Source: Candidatus Gottesmanbacteria bacterium (GTDB lineage Bacteria; Patescibacteriota; Microgenomatia; UBA10105; UBA927). From it: a stretch of DNA of 34,090 bases. Below are positions 7,756 through 16,256 of this stretch, one piece after another. Made by a program: the position numbers and the translations under genes. The first letter of the stretch is position 1. The number at the start of each line of letters is the position of its first letter. The stretch covers positions 1 through 34,090 of the forward strand of contig JACPFZ010000046.1 of the NCBI GenBank assembly GCA_016182725.1. The letters are read 5' to 3'. Below the pieces are notes generated by a model, which did not search any database, was not told the DNA's origin, and saw only the letters and a list, made by a program, of their open reading frames with translations.

Positions 7756-9939
7756 ATGAATAGTATCAAAAAGTCCACGGAAGTGAGCGGACGGACACTG
7801 ACCCTTGAAGTTGGTCGGTTTGCCCAGCAGGCTTCTGCTGCGGTACTCGCCCGGTACGGAGACACGATGGTTTTATCTACCGTGACGGTATCGAGCAAAG
7901 AAACGACATTGGATTATTTCCCATTAAGTGTTGAGTATGTAGAGCGGCTTTATGCAGGTGGCCGCATCAAAGGTTCTCGCTGGGTGAAACGGGAAGGCCG
8001 TCCTTCCGACGATGCGGTCCTTGCTGGTCGCGTCATTGATCGGTCCATTCGGCCACTTTTTCCCAAAACATTTAAACGCGATGTGCAGGTAGTGGTGACG
8101 GTGTTGTCTGTTGATGGAGAAAATGATCCGGATATTTTGGGACTCGTTGCAACCAGCGCAGCCATCGCAATTTCTCCTATTCCCTGGAACGGACCGGTAT
8201 CGGCCGTCCGCATGGGGTATGTGAAAACAGATGGAAAAGAGGCGAGTTTATTGGTCAATCCTACGGTGGCAGAACAGGACCTCAGTGACTTTGATTTTAT
8301 TGTGGCAAGTAGCCGCGAAAAAACCGTGATGTTAGAAGGTGGATTTTGTGAAACCCCAGAGGCTATCGTCCATGATGCCGTCATCCGCGCAAAAGAAGAG
8401 AACACAAAAATTATTGACCTTATCCATGAGCTTGCCCAAGAAGTCGGCAAGCCGAAAATGCCGGTTGCAGAAGCGGGTAGTCTTGAAGAGTTGAAAACAA
8501 AAATTCTCGCGGGTTATGCAAAAGAAATGGAAGATGTATTCAGTAAGCATGCAGCGAAAGAGACGGGAAGCGAGGAGGTAGCAGTTTTGGCACAGGCCAT
8601 AGTCGTTGCCTATCAAAACCAGTGGAGCATCAAAGAGGTGGAGACGGCTCTGGACACCTTATTTAAAAAGAAAGTCCGCCAACAGGTGCTGGAGAAAGGA
8701 AGACGCGTGGATGGTCGCGCCCTCGATGAAATCCGACCTATTGAAATTGAAGTAGGCATTTTGCCTCGGACCCACGGAAGCGCCATGTTCAAGCGGGGGA
8801 CGACGCAGGCTTTGACGGTTGCAACACTCGGCACCCCTTCATTGGAGCAACTTATCGAAAGTCCGGCAGGCGAAGAGTCCAAGCGCTATATCCATCACTA
8901 CAGCATGCCTCCATACTCTGTGGGAGAAACAGGGAGAATGGGCGTCCCTTCGCGCCGCGAGATTGGTCACGGGGCCTTGGCAGAACGCGCGCTCCTGTCT
9001 GTTATTCCTTCAGAGGAAGAGTTTCCCTATACCATCCGATTGGTCAGTGAAATTATGTCCAGTAACGGCAGTACGTCCATGGCATCAACGTGCGGTTCAA
9101 CCTTGGCCTTAATGGATGCTGGCGTACCCATTAAAGGACCAGTTGGTGGTATTTCTATTGGTCTTATGACTAGTGAGAAAAAATATGTGCTTCTCACCGA
9201 TATTGTGGGGGTTGAAGATTTTGCCGGTGATATGGATTTTAAAGTTGCCGGAACGAAAAATGGCATCACGGCAATCCAACTGGATATTAAAATTGACGGG
9301 TTGACTGATGAGATTATCGAAGAAACGCTTGAGCAGGCAAAACGTGCCCGGTTATTTATTTTAGACAAAATGCAGAAAGTTATTGGCCAGCCACGGAAGA
9401 GTCTTTCTCAGTATGCACCCAAGGTGCAAGTGGTGAAAATTCCGATAGAAAAAATTGGCGAAGTCATTGGTCCCGGCGGACGCATGATTCGACAAATTAT
9501 CGCCTCTACCGGTACTGCAGTAGATGTAGAAGACGATGGATCTGTGATGATTTCCGGCACCGACGCTGCGTCAGTAGCCAAAGCAGTAGAATGGGTGCAA
9601 GGACTTACGAAAGAAATACATGTAGATGAAGAATATGAAGGGGAAGTCAAACGCATTTTACCCTTTGGCGCGTTTGTGGAGATTTTACCCGGGAAAGAAG
9701 GCATGGTACACGTGTCTCAAATGTCTCCGGGCTACGTGAGTAATCCTAGTGATGTGGTGCAAATTGGGCAAAAAGTCAAAGTACGCGTCATGGAAATTGA
9801 TGACCAACACAGGGTAAATCTTTCCATGCTGTTTGGGCAAGACGCCAAGAAAGCGCCTGAGCGACGGGAGCGCACGGAACGTCCCTCCTTCGGAAGACCT
9901 CAGGACAAGCGCTTTGGCCGCCCGAGACGAAGATATTAA
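7756..9939 (+). CDS. pnp: Polyribonucleotide nucleotidyltransferase (PNPase)
   Basis: Two RNase PH domains, KH (IGEVIGPGGRMIRQI) and S1 (YEGEVKRILPFGAFVEILPGKEGMVHVSQM). Confidence 0.98.
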   Translation: MNSIKKSTEVSGRTLTLEVGRFAQQASAAVLARYGDTMVLSTVTVSSKETTLDYFPLSVEYVERLYAGGRIKGSRWVKREGRPSDDAVLAGRVIDRSIRPLFPKTFKRDVQVVVTVLSVDGENDPDILGLVATSAAIAISPIPWNGPVSAVRMGYVKTDGKEASLLVNPTVAEQDLSDFDFIVASSREKTVMLEGGFCETPEAIVHDAVIRAKEENTKIIDLIHELAQEVGKPKMPVAEAGSLEELKTKILAGYAKEMEDVFSKHAAKETGSEEVAVLAQAIVVAYQNQWSIKEVETALDTLFKKKVRQQVLEKGRRVDGRALDEIRPIEIEVGILPRTHGSAMFKRGTTQALTVATLGTPSLEQLIESPAGEESKRYIHHYSMPPYSVGETGRMGVPSRREIGHGALAERALLSVIPSEEEFPYTIRLVSEIMSSNGSTSMASTCGSTLALMDAGVPIKGPVGGISIGLMTSEKKYVLLTDIVGVEDFAGDMDFKVAGTKNGITAIQLDIKIDGLTDEIIEETLEQAKRARLFILDKMQKVIGQPRKSLSQYAPKVQVVKIPIEKIGEVIGPGGRMIRQIIASTGTAVDVEDDGSVMISGTDAASVAKAVEWVQGLTKEIHVDEEYEGEVKRILPFGAFVEILPGKEGMVHVSQMSPGYVSNPSDVVQIGQKVKVRVMEIDDQHRVNLSMLFGQDAKKAPERRERTERPSFGRPQDKRFGRPRRRY

Positions 9940-9980
9940 TAATTGTCCTCGTTAGTCTTCTTGCAGTATCATAGAAGTAT

Positions 9981-10116
9981 CCGGGTAGTAGAATTTCGAC
10001 ATGCTTTACATTTTGCCGTAAAATATATTACCTGAAGCAATGTATGTACTATTTAAAAAGAAAGGATACTGAGATTCCGCCAGCATAACGGCAAAGGTCG
10101 AAATTTCACTACCCGG
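9981..10116. repeat. MITE-like imperfect terminal inverted repeat element, flanked by TAT on both sides
   Basis: CCGGGTAGTAGAATTTCGAC (9981-10000) versus GTCGAAATTTCACTACCCGG (10097-10116), 18/20 complementary; inner TTTGCCGT (10012-10019)/ACGGCAAA (10088-10095). Confidence 0.6.
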
Positions 10117-10117
10117 T

Positions 10118-11245
10118 ATGTCAAAGCTCACTGATGAAGTGGCAAATCTCACAAAACTCGTTGTTGAGGCAAAACTTCCCCGCGATTTAGAAACCCGTGT
10201 TGCCGGGAATCTTGAAGAAATTGTTCGTTTGGAAAGCGACATCACCGCGCGCGTCCATATAGAACAAATGCTTCGGTATATTGACTGGGTGGTCCACCTC
10301 CCTTGGAACGAGCGCACGAAAGATACATTAGACTTAGCAAATGCGCGAAAAATTCTTGATGCCCACCACTATGGTTTGGCGCCGGTCAAGGAGCGAATTT
10401 TGGAATATTTGGCAGTTCTTAAGCTCAATATTGAACGCTGGCAACAGGAATCTGAGATCCGATTCCCGGAATCGGGGAGCATTGATTCAGGGAATCGTCA
10501 AGGTGAAGCAAAACTTTCTCACGCAATACTGGCCCGCCGTGCGCCCATTCTTTGTCTCGTTGGTTTAGTCGGTACCGGAAAAACCACGCTTGCCAAATCT
10601 ATTGCTGATGCCATGGGTCGCAGGTTTGTGCGGATTCCCTTTGGTGGCATGAGCGACGCATTGGATCTTCGCGGACAGTCGCGGGTGCGGCCTGACGCAG
10701 AAATCGGCCTTATTTTGAAAGGTTTGCGATTTGCCGGAAGTAAAAATCCGGTCATGCTTTTAGATGAAATTGACCGCGTCGCAGATAGCACCCGTGGCGA
10801 TATCATGGGAGTTCTCGTGGAGCTTTTGGATCCGGAGCAAAATGTTTCGTTTAGAGATCATTACCTCGACTATCCGTTTGATCTTTCTGATGTGTTATTC
10901 ATTGCAACTGCCAACAATACGACCAATATCGCAACCGCAGTGCTCGATCGTTTAGAGCCTATTCAAATGCCCTCCTATTCCGACGAAGAAAAAATTACCA
11001 TTGCAAAAGATTACGTCTTGCCGCTTCTCATGAAAGAATCGGGATTAACCCAAGAAAATTTAACCATAGACGAGGCTATTTGGCCAAAATTGGTGCGGCC
11101 GTTAGGGTACGATGCAGGCATCAGGAGTCTTGAGCGCACGATGAATAGCTTGTGCCGCAAAGTTGCGCGCATGATGGTAGAAGGCCGCGGCAAAAGTTTC
11201 CATATCACACCGGACAACATTAAAGAATTTATCGAAACATACTAA
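10118..11245 (+). CDS. Lon-type AAA+ ATPase without N-terminal LON domain and without C-terminal protease domain
   Basis: HYGLAPVKERILEYLAVLKLN...PILCLVGLVGTGKTTLAKSIADAMGRRFVRI, NPVMLLDEIDRV, GIRSLERTMNSLCRKVARM; stops where the Lon AAA+ module ends. Confidence 0.88.
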   Translation: MSKLTDEVANLTKLVVEAKLPRDLETRVAGNLEEIVRLESDITARVHIEQMLRYIDWVVHLPWNERTKDTLDLANARKILDAHHYGLAPVKERILEYLAVLKLNIERWQQESEIRFPESGSIDSGNRQGEAKLSHAILARRAPILCLVGLVGTGKTTLAKSIADAMGRRFVRIPFGGMSDALDLRGQSRVRPDAEIGLILKGLRFAGSKNPVMLLDEIDRVADSTRGDIMGVLVELLDPEQNVSFRDHYLDYPFDLSDVLFIATANNTTNIATAVLDRLEPIQMPSYSDEEKITIAKDYVLPLLMKESGLTQENLTIDEAIWPKLVRPLGYDAGIRSLERTMNSLCRKVARMMVEGRGKSFHITPDNIKEFIETY

Positions 11246-12973
11246 ATGAAATTTTTTCGAAGACACCAACACACCATTTACCAGGGATCTGCCCACGTGG
11301 GGAAAGACGCTCTTCGACTTGTTCCTCTCGGCGGCATCGGCAACGTGACTAAAAACATGTACGTGTATGAATATCGCGTGGACGGGAAACTGCGCGATAT
11401 TTTGCTTGTGGATTGCGGAGTGGGGTTTCCGGATGCCGAGATGTACGGCGTGGACTTGGTGATTCCTGATGTCCGGTATCTATCTGATAAACGGGATAAA
11501 ATCCGGGGTCTGGTGTTTACCCATGGACACGATGACCATATCGGCGGGATTCCCCATATTTACCCAAAACTCGGCCGCGTGCCGATGTGGGGCACAAAGT
11601 TGACTGCGGCATTTGCCAATATTAAACTCAAGGAACAAGCGATCCGGACCCAGGTTCAACCAGTTGACTTCGGGCAAGAGTTGCACATCGGGCCCTTTAC
11701 GGTGAGTTTCGTTCGTGTGACCCATTCTATTCCAGATGCTTCCAATCTCATTATCCAAACCCCCATCGGTATTTTTTACCACGGCAGCGACTTTAAGTTT
11801 GATTTTCAGCCGCTTGATGGAAAACGTTCCGAAATTGAAAAAATCAATGCCGTGGGACGTCGTGGCGTGTTGTGTTTGCTTACGGATTCATTGGGAAGCG
11901 AGCGGCGCGGGTTTACCCCGTCGGAACAAGTAATTGGTGAGACTTTGGAGAAAGAACTCTCTATGTGTTCAGGAAAATTTTTGTTTACGACGCAATCCTC
12001 AAACATTTCGCGGATTCAACTTGCGATTGAAATTGCCCTCAAGCACGGCCGGAAGATTGCGTTTTTAGGAAGAAGTATTGATCAAAATACAGAAGCCTCT
12101 CTCAAAATTGGTTACATGCGGTTTCCGAGGGAGGCGGTGGTTCGCGATCGAGATCTCAAACGTCTTCCTCCGATGAAACAATTCCTTGTGGTGGCGGGAG
12201 CACAAGGACAGCCGGGGTCAGCGCTTTCCCGGATAGCCAATGATGATCACCGGTTTGTCCACATTGAAGAAGGCGATAGCGTGGTTTTTTCTGCAGATCC
12301 TATTCCGGGCAATGAAAATAGTGTGAGTGCGCTTATTGATGAGCTTTATCGCAAGGGTGCGCGCGTTGCCTATTCCAATATCATGGAGGATTTGCATGTA
12401 TCCGGCCACGGCAGCCAGGGGGATCTTATGCTCATGCTCTCTAGCGTTGGCCCGCGATATATTTTCCCGATCGGTGGTACGTATCGGCACATGATGCAGT
12501 ACCGCAGGCTGGCGCAGGATTTGGGGTATGATAAACGCGACGTGCTGATTCCCGAAGAAGGAGAAATTTTGGAATTCCGTCCGGGAATGCCGCCGAAAGT
12601 TGTACAAACCTTGGAGCTTGAGAATGTCATGATTGACGGGTTAGGGATTGGCGATGTGGGAGAAATCGTCCTTCGTGATCGGCAAACCATTGCCACTGAA
12701 GGCATCGTGATTGTCATTGTTCCCATGGAAAAATCAACGGGAAGAGTGACGGCCGAGCCGGATATTGTGTCCCGCGGCTTTGTCTATATGCGTCAGTCCG
12801 AGGAGCTTATTGGTAAAGCAAAGCGACTCGTCATGGAGTCATTAAAACTCAGAAAAGGCCGCATCATTGATTGGCAATTTGTGCGCAAACAAATTAGCGG
12901 CAATCTTGACGAATTTTTAGCTCGTGAAACCGGCCGCCACCCCCTGATCGTGCCGGTGATCGTGGAAGTGTAA
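11246..12973 (+). CDS. rnj: Ribonuclease J
   Basis: Metallo-beta-lactamase motif FTHGHDDHIGGIPHI, beta-CASP region, DLHVSGHGSQGDLMLM, C-terminal domain. Confidence 0.96.
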   Translation: MKFFRRHQHTIYQGSAHVGKDALRLVPLGGIGNVTKNMYVYEYRVDGKLRDILLVDCGVGFPDAEMYGVDLVIPDVRYLSDKRDKIRGLVFTHGHDDHIGGIPHIYPKLGRVPMWGTKLTAAFANIKLKEQAIRTQVQPVDFGQELHIGPFTVSFVRVTHSIPDASNLIIQTPIGIFYHGSDFKFDFQPLDGKRSEIEKINAVGRRGVLCLLTDSLGSERRGFTPSEQVIGETLEKELSMCSGKFLFTTQSSNISRIQLAIEIALKHGRKIAFLGRSIDQNTEASLKIGYMRFPREAVVRDRDLKRLPPMKQFLVVAGAQGQPGSALSRIANDDHRFVHIEEGDSVVFSADPIPGNENSVSALIDELYRKGARVAYSNIMEDLHVSGHGSQGDLMLMLSSVGPRYIFPIGGTYRHMMQYRRLAQDLGYDKRDVLIPEEGEILEFRPGMPPKVVQTLELENVMIDGLGIGDVGEIVLRDRQTIATEGIVIVIVPMEKSTGRVTAEPDIVSRGFVYMRQSEELIGKAKRLVMESLKLRKGRIIDWQFVRKQISGNLDEFLARETGRHPLIVPVIVEV

Positions 12974-12990
12974 AATGTCTGTCTCTAAGC

Positions 12991-12996
12991 TATAAT
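12991..12996 (+). promoter_or_regulatory. Putative -10 box for the GNAT gene
   Basis: TATAAT, 6 nt before ATG. Confidence 0.55.
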
Positions 12997-13002
12997 CCGC
13001 TC

Positions 13003-13427
13003 ATGATCGTAAAAATTTCTAAACGAGCAAATAAAAAACTCCAAGAGTTTAATAAACGTGAATGGCTTAAGGCAGATAAAGAGCATTATAGGCAAGTCCT
13101 CGATTGGAAGAAAATTCCATACACACTGGTAGCATATGAAAGAAAAGAAATTGTAGGAACTGTCGGGTTTTATATAGAAGTGGGAGTATCTTATGTGTTG
13201 GGACACTCATTGTTGCAAAAGAAAAACGGGGTCAGGGAATCGGAAAAAAACTCATGGAAGAGGTAGAAAGAATTGCAAAAAGGCACAACGCTCATAAGCT
13301 TTATCTCCAAACTGGTAAAGATTGGGAATCGGTTCCATTTTATGAATCATTGGGATATAAAATCACTGGAGAATTGCTTAATCATTATTTTCATCAAACG
13401 TTTGTAGAACTCACTAAGTTTTTTTAG
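13003..13427 (+). pseudogene. Frameshifted GNAT acetyltransferase
   Basis: 5' frame MIVKISKRANKKLQEF...GFYIEVGVSYV; after a frameshift near 13195 the reading is GTLIVAKEKRGQGIGKKLMEEVERIAKRHNAHKLYLQTGKDWESVPFYESLGYKITGELLNHYFHQTFVELTKFF*, containing the acetyl-CoA-binding RGQGIG motif. Confidence 0.82.
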
Positions 13428-13510
13428 TTATTTTTCCGTTCTACCCGGACGCGGTCGATGTTCGATACATATTTTCTGCGCAGGCGCAGGTTTTATTCGG
13501 GTGATACCTT
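13424..13510 (-). pseudogene. Relic of a typA/BipA 3' end
   Basis: Minus-strand translation KVSPE*NLRLRRKYVSNIDRVRVERKNN* against intact TypA C-terminus EVTPLNLRLRKKYLTKIDRTRANRASD*. Confidence 0.78.
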
Positions 13511-13526
13511 ACAAGGATAGGAATTA

Positions 13527-13561
13527 GGGTGACCCCTTAAAGGCCACCCCTTTCGAATCTA
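13527..13561. repeat. 35-bp palindromic repeat, copy 1 (downstream edge of transposase; supplies its TAG stop)
   Basis: GGGTGACCCCTTAAAGGCCACCCCTTTCGAATCTA. Confidence 0.9.
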
Positions 13562-14278
13562 ATTATCATCGATAGTAATTTTTTGAAGCATTTCCATATC
13601 ATCTTCATGATCATCTTCATGTTCCACAAAAGATTGATAGGATAATTTGGGATTGGTTTTGGAGAAAAATTTCAAAATTTCCTCCGGATGCACCCACGCC
13701 GTTTTCCGCTGACCAACATATTCCGGATACGACGACGGTTGTATGGCAAATAGCTCGGGTGACCCCTTAAAGGCCACCCCTTTCGAAGCTAGATCTAGGG
13801 GATTCCTGTGAATATATCGTGTTAGGTGCAGTAATTGTTCATCAGTTTCTATTAATACCGCCTTGTAAACGCTTTGATATAACGGTCCAATACGTTTGTA
13901 TCTCCGATTAAAGTACATCGTGTACCGAGTTGCAAGCGAATTCATGAAAATATCTATGGCATTTGCAGTATTTTGGTGGATAAGCAAATGAAAATGATTT
14001 GGCATAAGACAATACGTTGTGAGAGTAATATTTCCATGGAAGTTATTCATCCGAAGCGCCTTTAAGGCATCTGCTTTTATTTCGGGTGCGGCTTCTGGAT
14101 TGCCAATGATTGTCAATAAGACCTCTTTGTCTTTAGGAAGTAAATATTCTTTAAGATAAGAAAGAAATACTCCATAATCCATTTCATTAAGAAATATATC
14201 GCGCTTTTCCACGCCGCGATTGTAGATGTGATAGAAGCTATCGGGAGCATAAGGTTTATATGAATTTTTTGCCGGCAT
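13559..14278 (-). CDS. REP-associated tyrosine transposase (Y1_Tnp, HUH)
   Basis: FYHIYNRGVEKRDIF; HUH motif CLMPNHFHLLIHQ; catalytic-Tyr region ATRYTMYFNRRYKRIGPLYQ; LTRYIHRNP. Confidence 0.92.
   Translation of the reverse strand: MPAKNSYKPYAPDSFYHIYNRGVEKRDIFLNEMDYGVFLSYLKEYLLPKDKEVLLTIIGNPEAAPEIKADALKALRMNNFHGNITLTTYCLMPNHFHLLIHQNTANAIDIFMNSLATRYTMYFNRRYKRIGPLYQSVYKAVLIETDEQLLHLTRYIHRNPLDLASKGVAFKGSPELFAIQPSSYPEYVGQRKTAWVHPEEILKFFSKTNPKLSYQSFVEHEDDHEDDMEMLQKITIDDN
13757..13791. repeat. 35-bp palindromic repeat, copy 2 (inside transposase CDS, read through in frame)
   Basis: GGGTGACCCCTTAAAGGCCACCCCTTTCGAAGCTA; encodes part of LASKGVAFKGSPE. Confidence 0.9.
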
Positions 14279-14307
14279 AGAGCATTCATTTATAGAATAT
14301 CACAAGA

Positions 14308-14342
14308 GGGTGATCCCTTAAAGGGGTGGCCTTTTGAAGCTA
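14308..14342. repeat. 35-bp palindromic repeat, copy 3, loop inverted (supplies typA TAG stop)
   Basis: GGGTGATCCCTTAAAGGGGTGGCCTTTTGAAGCTA; AAAGG-GGTGG-CCTTT here versus AAAGG-CCACC-CCTTT in copies 1 and 2. Confidence 0.88.
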
Positions 14343-16163
14343 ATCTGATGCTCGGTTGGCGCGGGTGCGATCAATTTTGGTTAAATATTTCTTGCGAAGG
14401 CGCAAATTGAGCGGGGTTACCTCGAGAAGTTCGTCATCTTCGATAAAGTCCAAACCTTGTTCCAGGCTCATGACCATCGGTGGATCCAGTTGAATGGCAA
14501 TGTCCGCGTTTGCCGAATGGACATTGGTGAGTTTTTTGGTTTTGCAAACATTAATGTCAATATCTTCTTGTCGGTTATTGAGCCCAATGATCATACCTTC
14601 GTACACCGGAACACCAGGGCCGATAAATGCGCGGCCGCGATCCTGAACCGTTGTAAGCGCATACCCTGTGGACTTGCCGGTTTCAAATGACACCAAGACG
14701 CCATTTCGCAACTTATCTATTTTATTGGCAATGAGGAAGTAGCCCAAAAATTGTGTTGCAAAAATACCATTGCCGCGGGTCTTCGTCAAAATATCGCTTC
14801 GGAATCCCAACAGATTTCTGCTGCTTATTTTATAGACCATTCTCGTAATTCCGCGTTCATCGGTGTGGGTGTCAATCAGTTCTCCCCGGCGTTTTCCTAA
14901 ATCTTCAGAGATGATGCCGACGTAGGCTTTGTCAATTTCAATCGTCATTTCTTCAAACGGCTCCATTTTTATTCCGTCAATTTCTTTGACGATAACTTCC
15001 GGTTTGCCGACTTGGAGCTCATATCCTTCGCGTCGTAAATTCTCAATTAAAACGGCAAGATGTAATTCTCCTCGGCCGGAAACGATAAATCCTGTTCCAT
15101 CCGGATTTTGTTCAATTTTTATGCCAATATTCGTCTTTTTTTCTTTTAGCAAGCGCTCATGAATTTGGCGCGCCGTACCAAACTTTCCTTCCCGTCCGGC
15201 AAACGGAGATGTGTTGGCGGAGACAAGCACCTTAAGGGTCGGATCTTCTACTTTAATAGCCGGAAATCCTTGGGTTATAGACGGGTCGGCAATGGTTTGG
15301 CCAATTGCCACTTCCGGAATGCCGCTTAGTGCGATAATATCGCCGGTTTGCGCCTGCGAAACTTCAACGCGTTTAAGACCCACGCTGGTAAATACCTGTT
15401 CAATTTTGAAGTTTCCCAATTTTTGATTTTCTAAAAGCTGAACAACGGACTGCCCTGGTTTGATCGTTCCCTGACTGATTTTGCCTATGGCGAATGTTCC
15501 TTTGTAGTTGTCAAAATCAAGCGTTGACACCAGCATCTTGAATGGTTGGTCCGCGTGGGCTTTCGGTTGGGGAATGTAGGAAAGAATCTCTTCAAACAGC
15601 GGCTGGAGTGTGGCTCGCGCATCCATATCTTCCTGATAGTCTTTCCACGCTTTTCCTTCCCGGCCAATGGCATACAGGATGGGGAAGGTTAAGTGATCTT
15701 CGTGGTGGGCCAAGTGTAAGAACAGTTCTTCGATTTCGTTCAGAACGTCGATGGGACGGGCATCTTTTCTGTCTATTTTATTAATAACGACGATGATTTT
15801 GAGGTTTAACTCCAGCGCTTTTTGCAGGACAAATTGCGTCTGGGGCAACGGTCCTTCGGCGCTATCGACGATCAAAAGCGCTCCGTCTGCCATATTGATG
15901 ACCCGTTCCACCTCGCCGCTAAAGTCGGCATGCCCTGGAGTATCAATGATGTTGATTTTGGTGTTTTTGTAGACGACGGCAGTATTTTTTGCCAAAATAG
16001 TAATACCCTTTTCGCGTTCCAGGACGTTACTGTCCAGGATCGTCGTTTGGGCCATTTCCGCCTCATTATCACGAAACGTATGGGTCTGCTTGAGCATTCC
16101 GTCAACGAGCGTGGTTTTGCCGTGGTCAACATGAGCAATAATTACGATATTTCGTATATCCAT
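14340..16163 (-). CDS. typA: Ribosome-associated GTPase TypA/BipA
   Basis: MDIRNIVIIAHVDHGKTTLVDGML, IIDTPGHADFSGEVERVINMADG, VVINKIDR, LGKRRGEL. Start at the ATG at 16163, not the longer ORF start. Confidence 0.97.
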   Translation of the reverse strand: MDIRNIVIIAHVDHGKTTLVDGMLKQTHTFRDNEAEMAQTTILDSNVLEREKGITILAKNTAVVYKNTKINIIDTPGHADFSGEVERVINMADGALLIVDSAEGPLPQTQFVLQKALELNLKIIVVINKIDRKDARPIDVLNEIEELFLHLAHHEDHLTFPILYAIGREGKAWKDYQEDMDARATLQPLFEEILSYIPQPKAHADQPFKMLVSTLDFDNYKGTFAIGKISQGTIKPGQSVVQLLENQKLGNFKIEQVFTSVGLKRVEVSQAQTGDIIALSGIPEVAIGQTIADPSITQGFPAIKVEDPTLKVLVSANTSPFAGREGKFGTARQIHERLLKEKKTNIGIKIEQNPDGTGFIVSGRGELHLAVLIENLRREGYELQVGKPEVIVKEIDGIKMEPFEEMTIEIDKAYVGIISEDLGKRRGELIDTHTDERGITRMVYKISSRNLLGFRSDILTKTRGNGIFATQFLGYFLIANKIDKLRNGVLVSFETGKSTGYALTTVQDRGRAFIGPGVPVYEGMIIGLNNRQEDIDINVCKTKKLTNVHSANADIAIQLDPPMVMSLEQGLDFIEDDELLEVTPLNLRLRKKYLTKIDRTRANRASD

Positions 16164-16174
16164 ATAAACAAAGA

Positions 16175-16196
16175 AACCCGCTTCATCCCTGCGGGT
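16175..16196 (-). terminator. Terminator-like hairpin in the typA leader
   Basis: Minus strand ACCCGC-N9-GCGGGT followed by TTCTTTGTTT, before the typA start. Confidence 0.5.
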
Positions 16197-16211
16197 AAGC
16201 CTATAGAATGA

Positions 16212-16217
16212 ATTATA
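16212..16217 (-). promoter_or_regulatory. Putative -10 box for typA
   Basis: Minus-strand TATAAT with TTAGAC 18 nt upstream; overlaps the divergent ftsK promoter region. Confidence 0.5.
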
Positions 16218-16227
16218 GCAGAAATGA

Positions 16228-16256
16228 TTGATCTCGTCTAACAGAAGTCCTATACT
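16228..16256 (+). promoter_or_regulatory. Promoter for ftsK
   Basis: TTGATC-N17-TATACT, then 7 nt to ATG at 16264. Confidence 0.65.

Larger units (their letters stand above)
13526..14342. mobile_element. RAYT/IS200-like element bounded by 35-bp palindromic repeats
   Basis: Y1/HUH transposase plus repeats at both ends and one internal copy. Confidence 0.7.

Noticed and set aside
7950-8450. 166-aa antisense ORF across pnp
   Set aside because: Shadow ORF with low-complexity Ser/Arg composition.
13527-14342. CRISPR-like array from the three 35-bp repeats
   Set aside because: Spacing is irregular (about 195 and 516 bp between copies), repeats span a transposase gene, and there are no uniform spacers.
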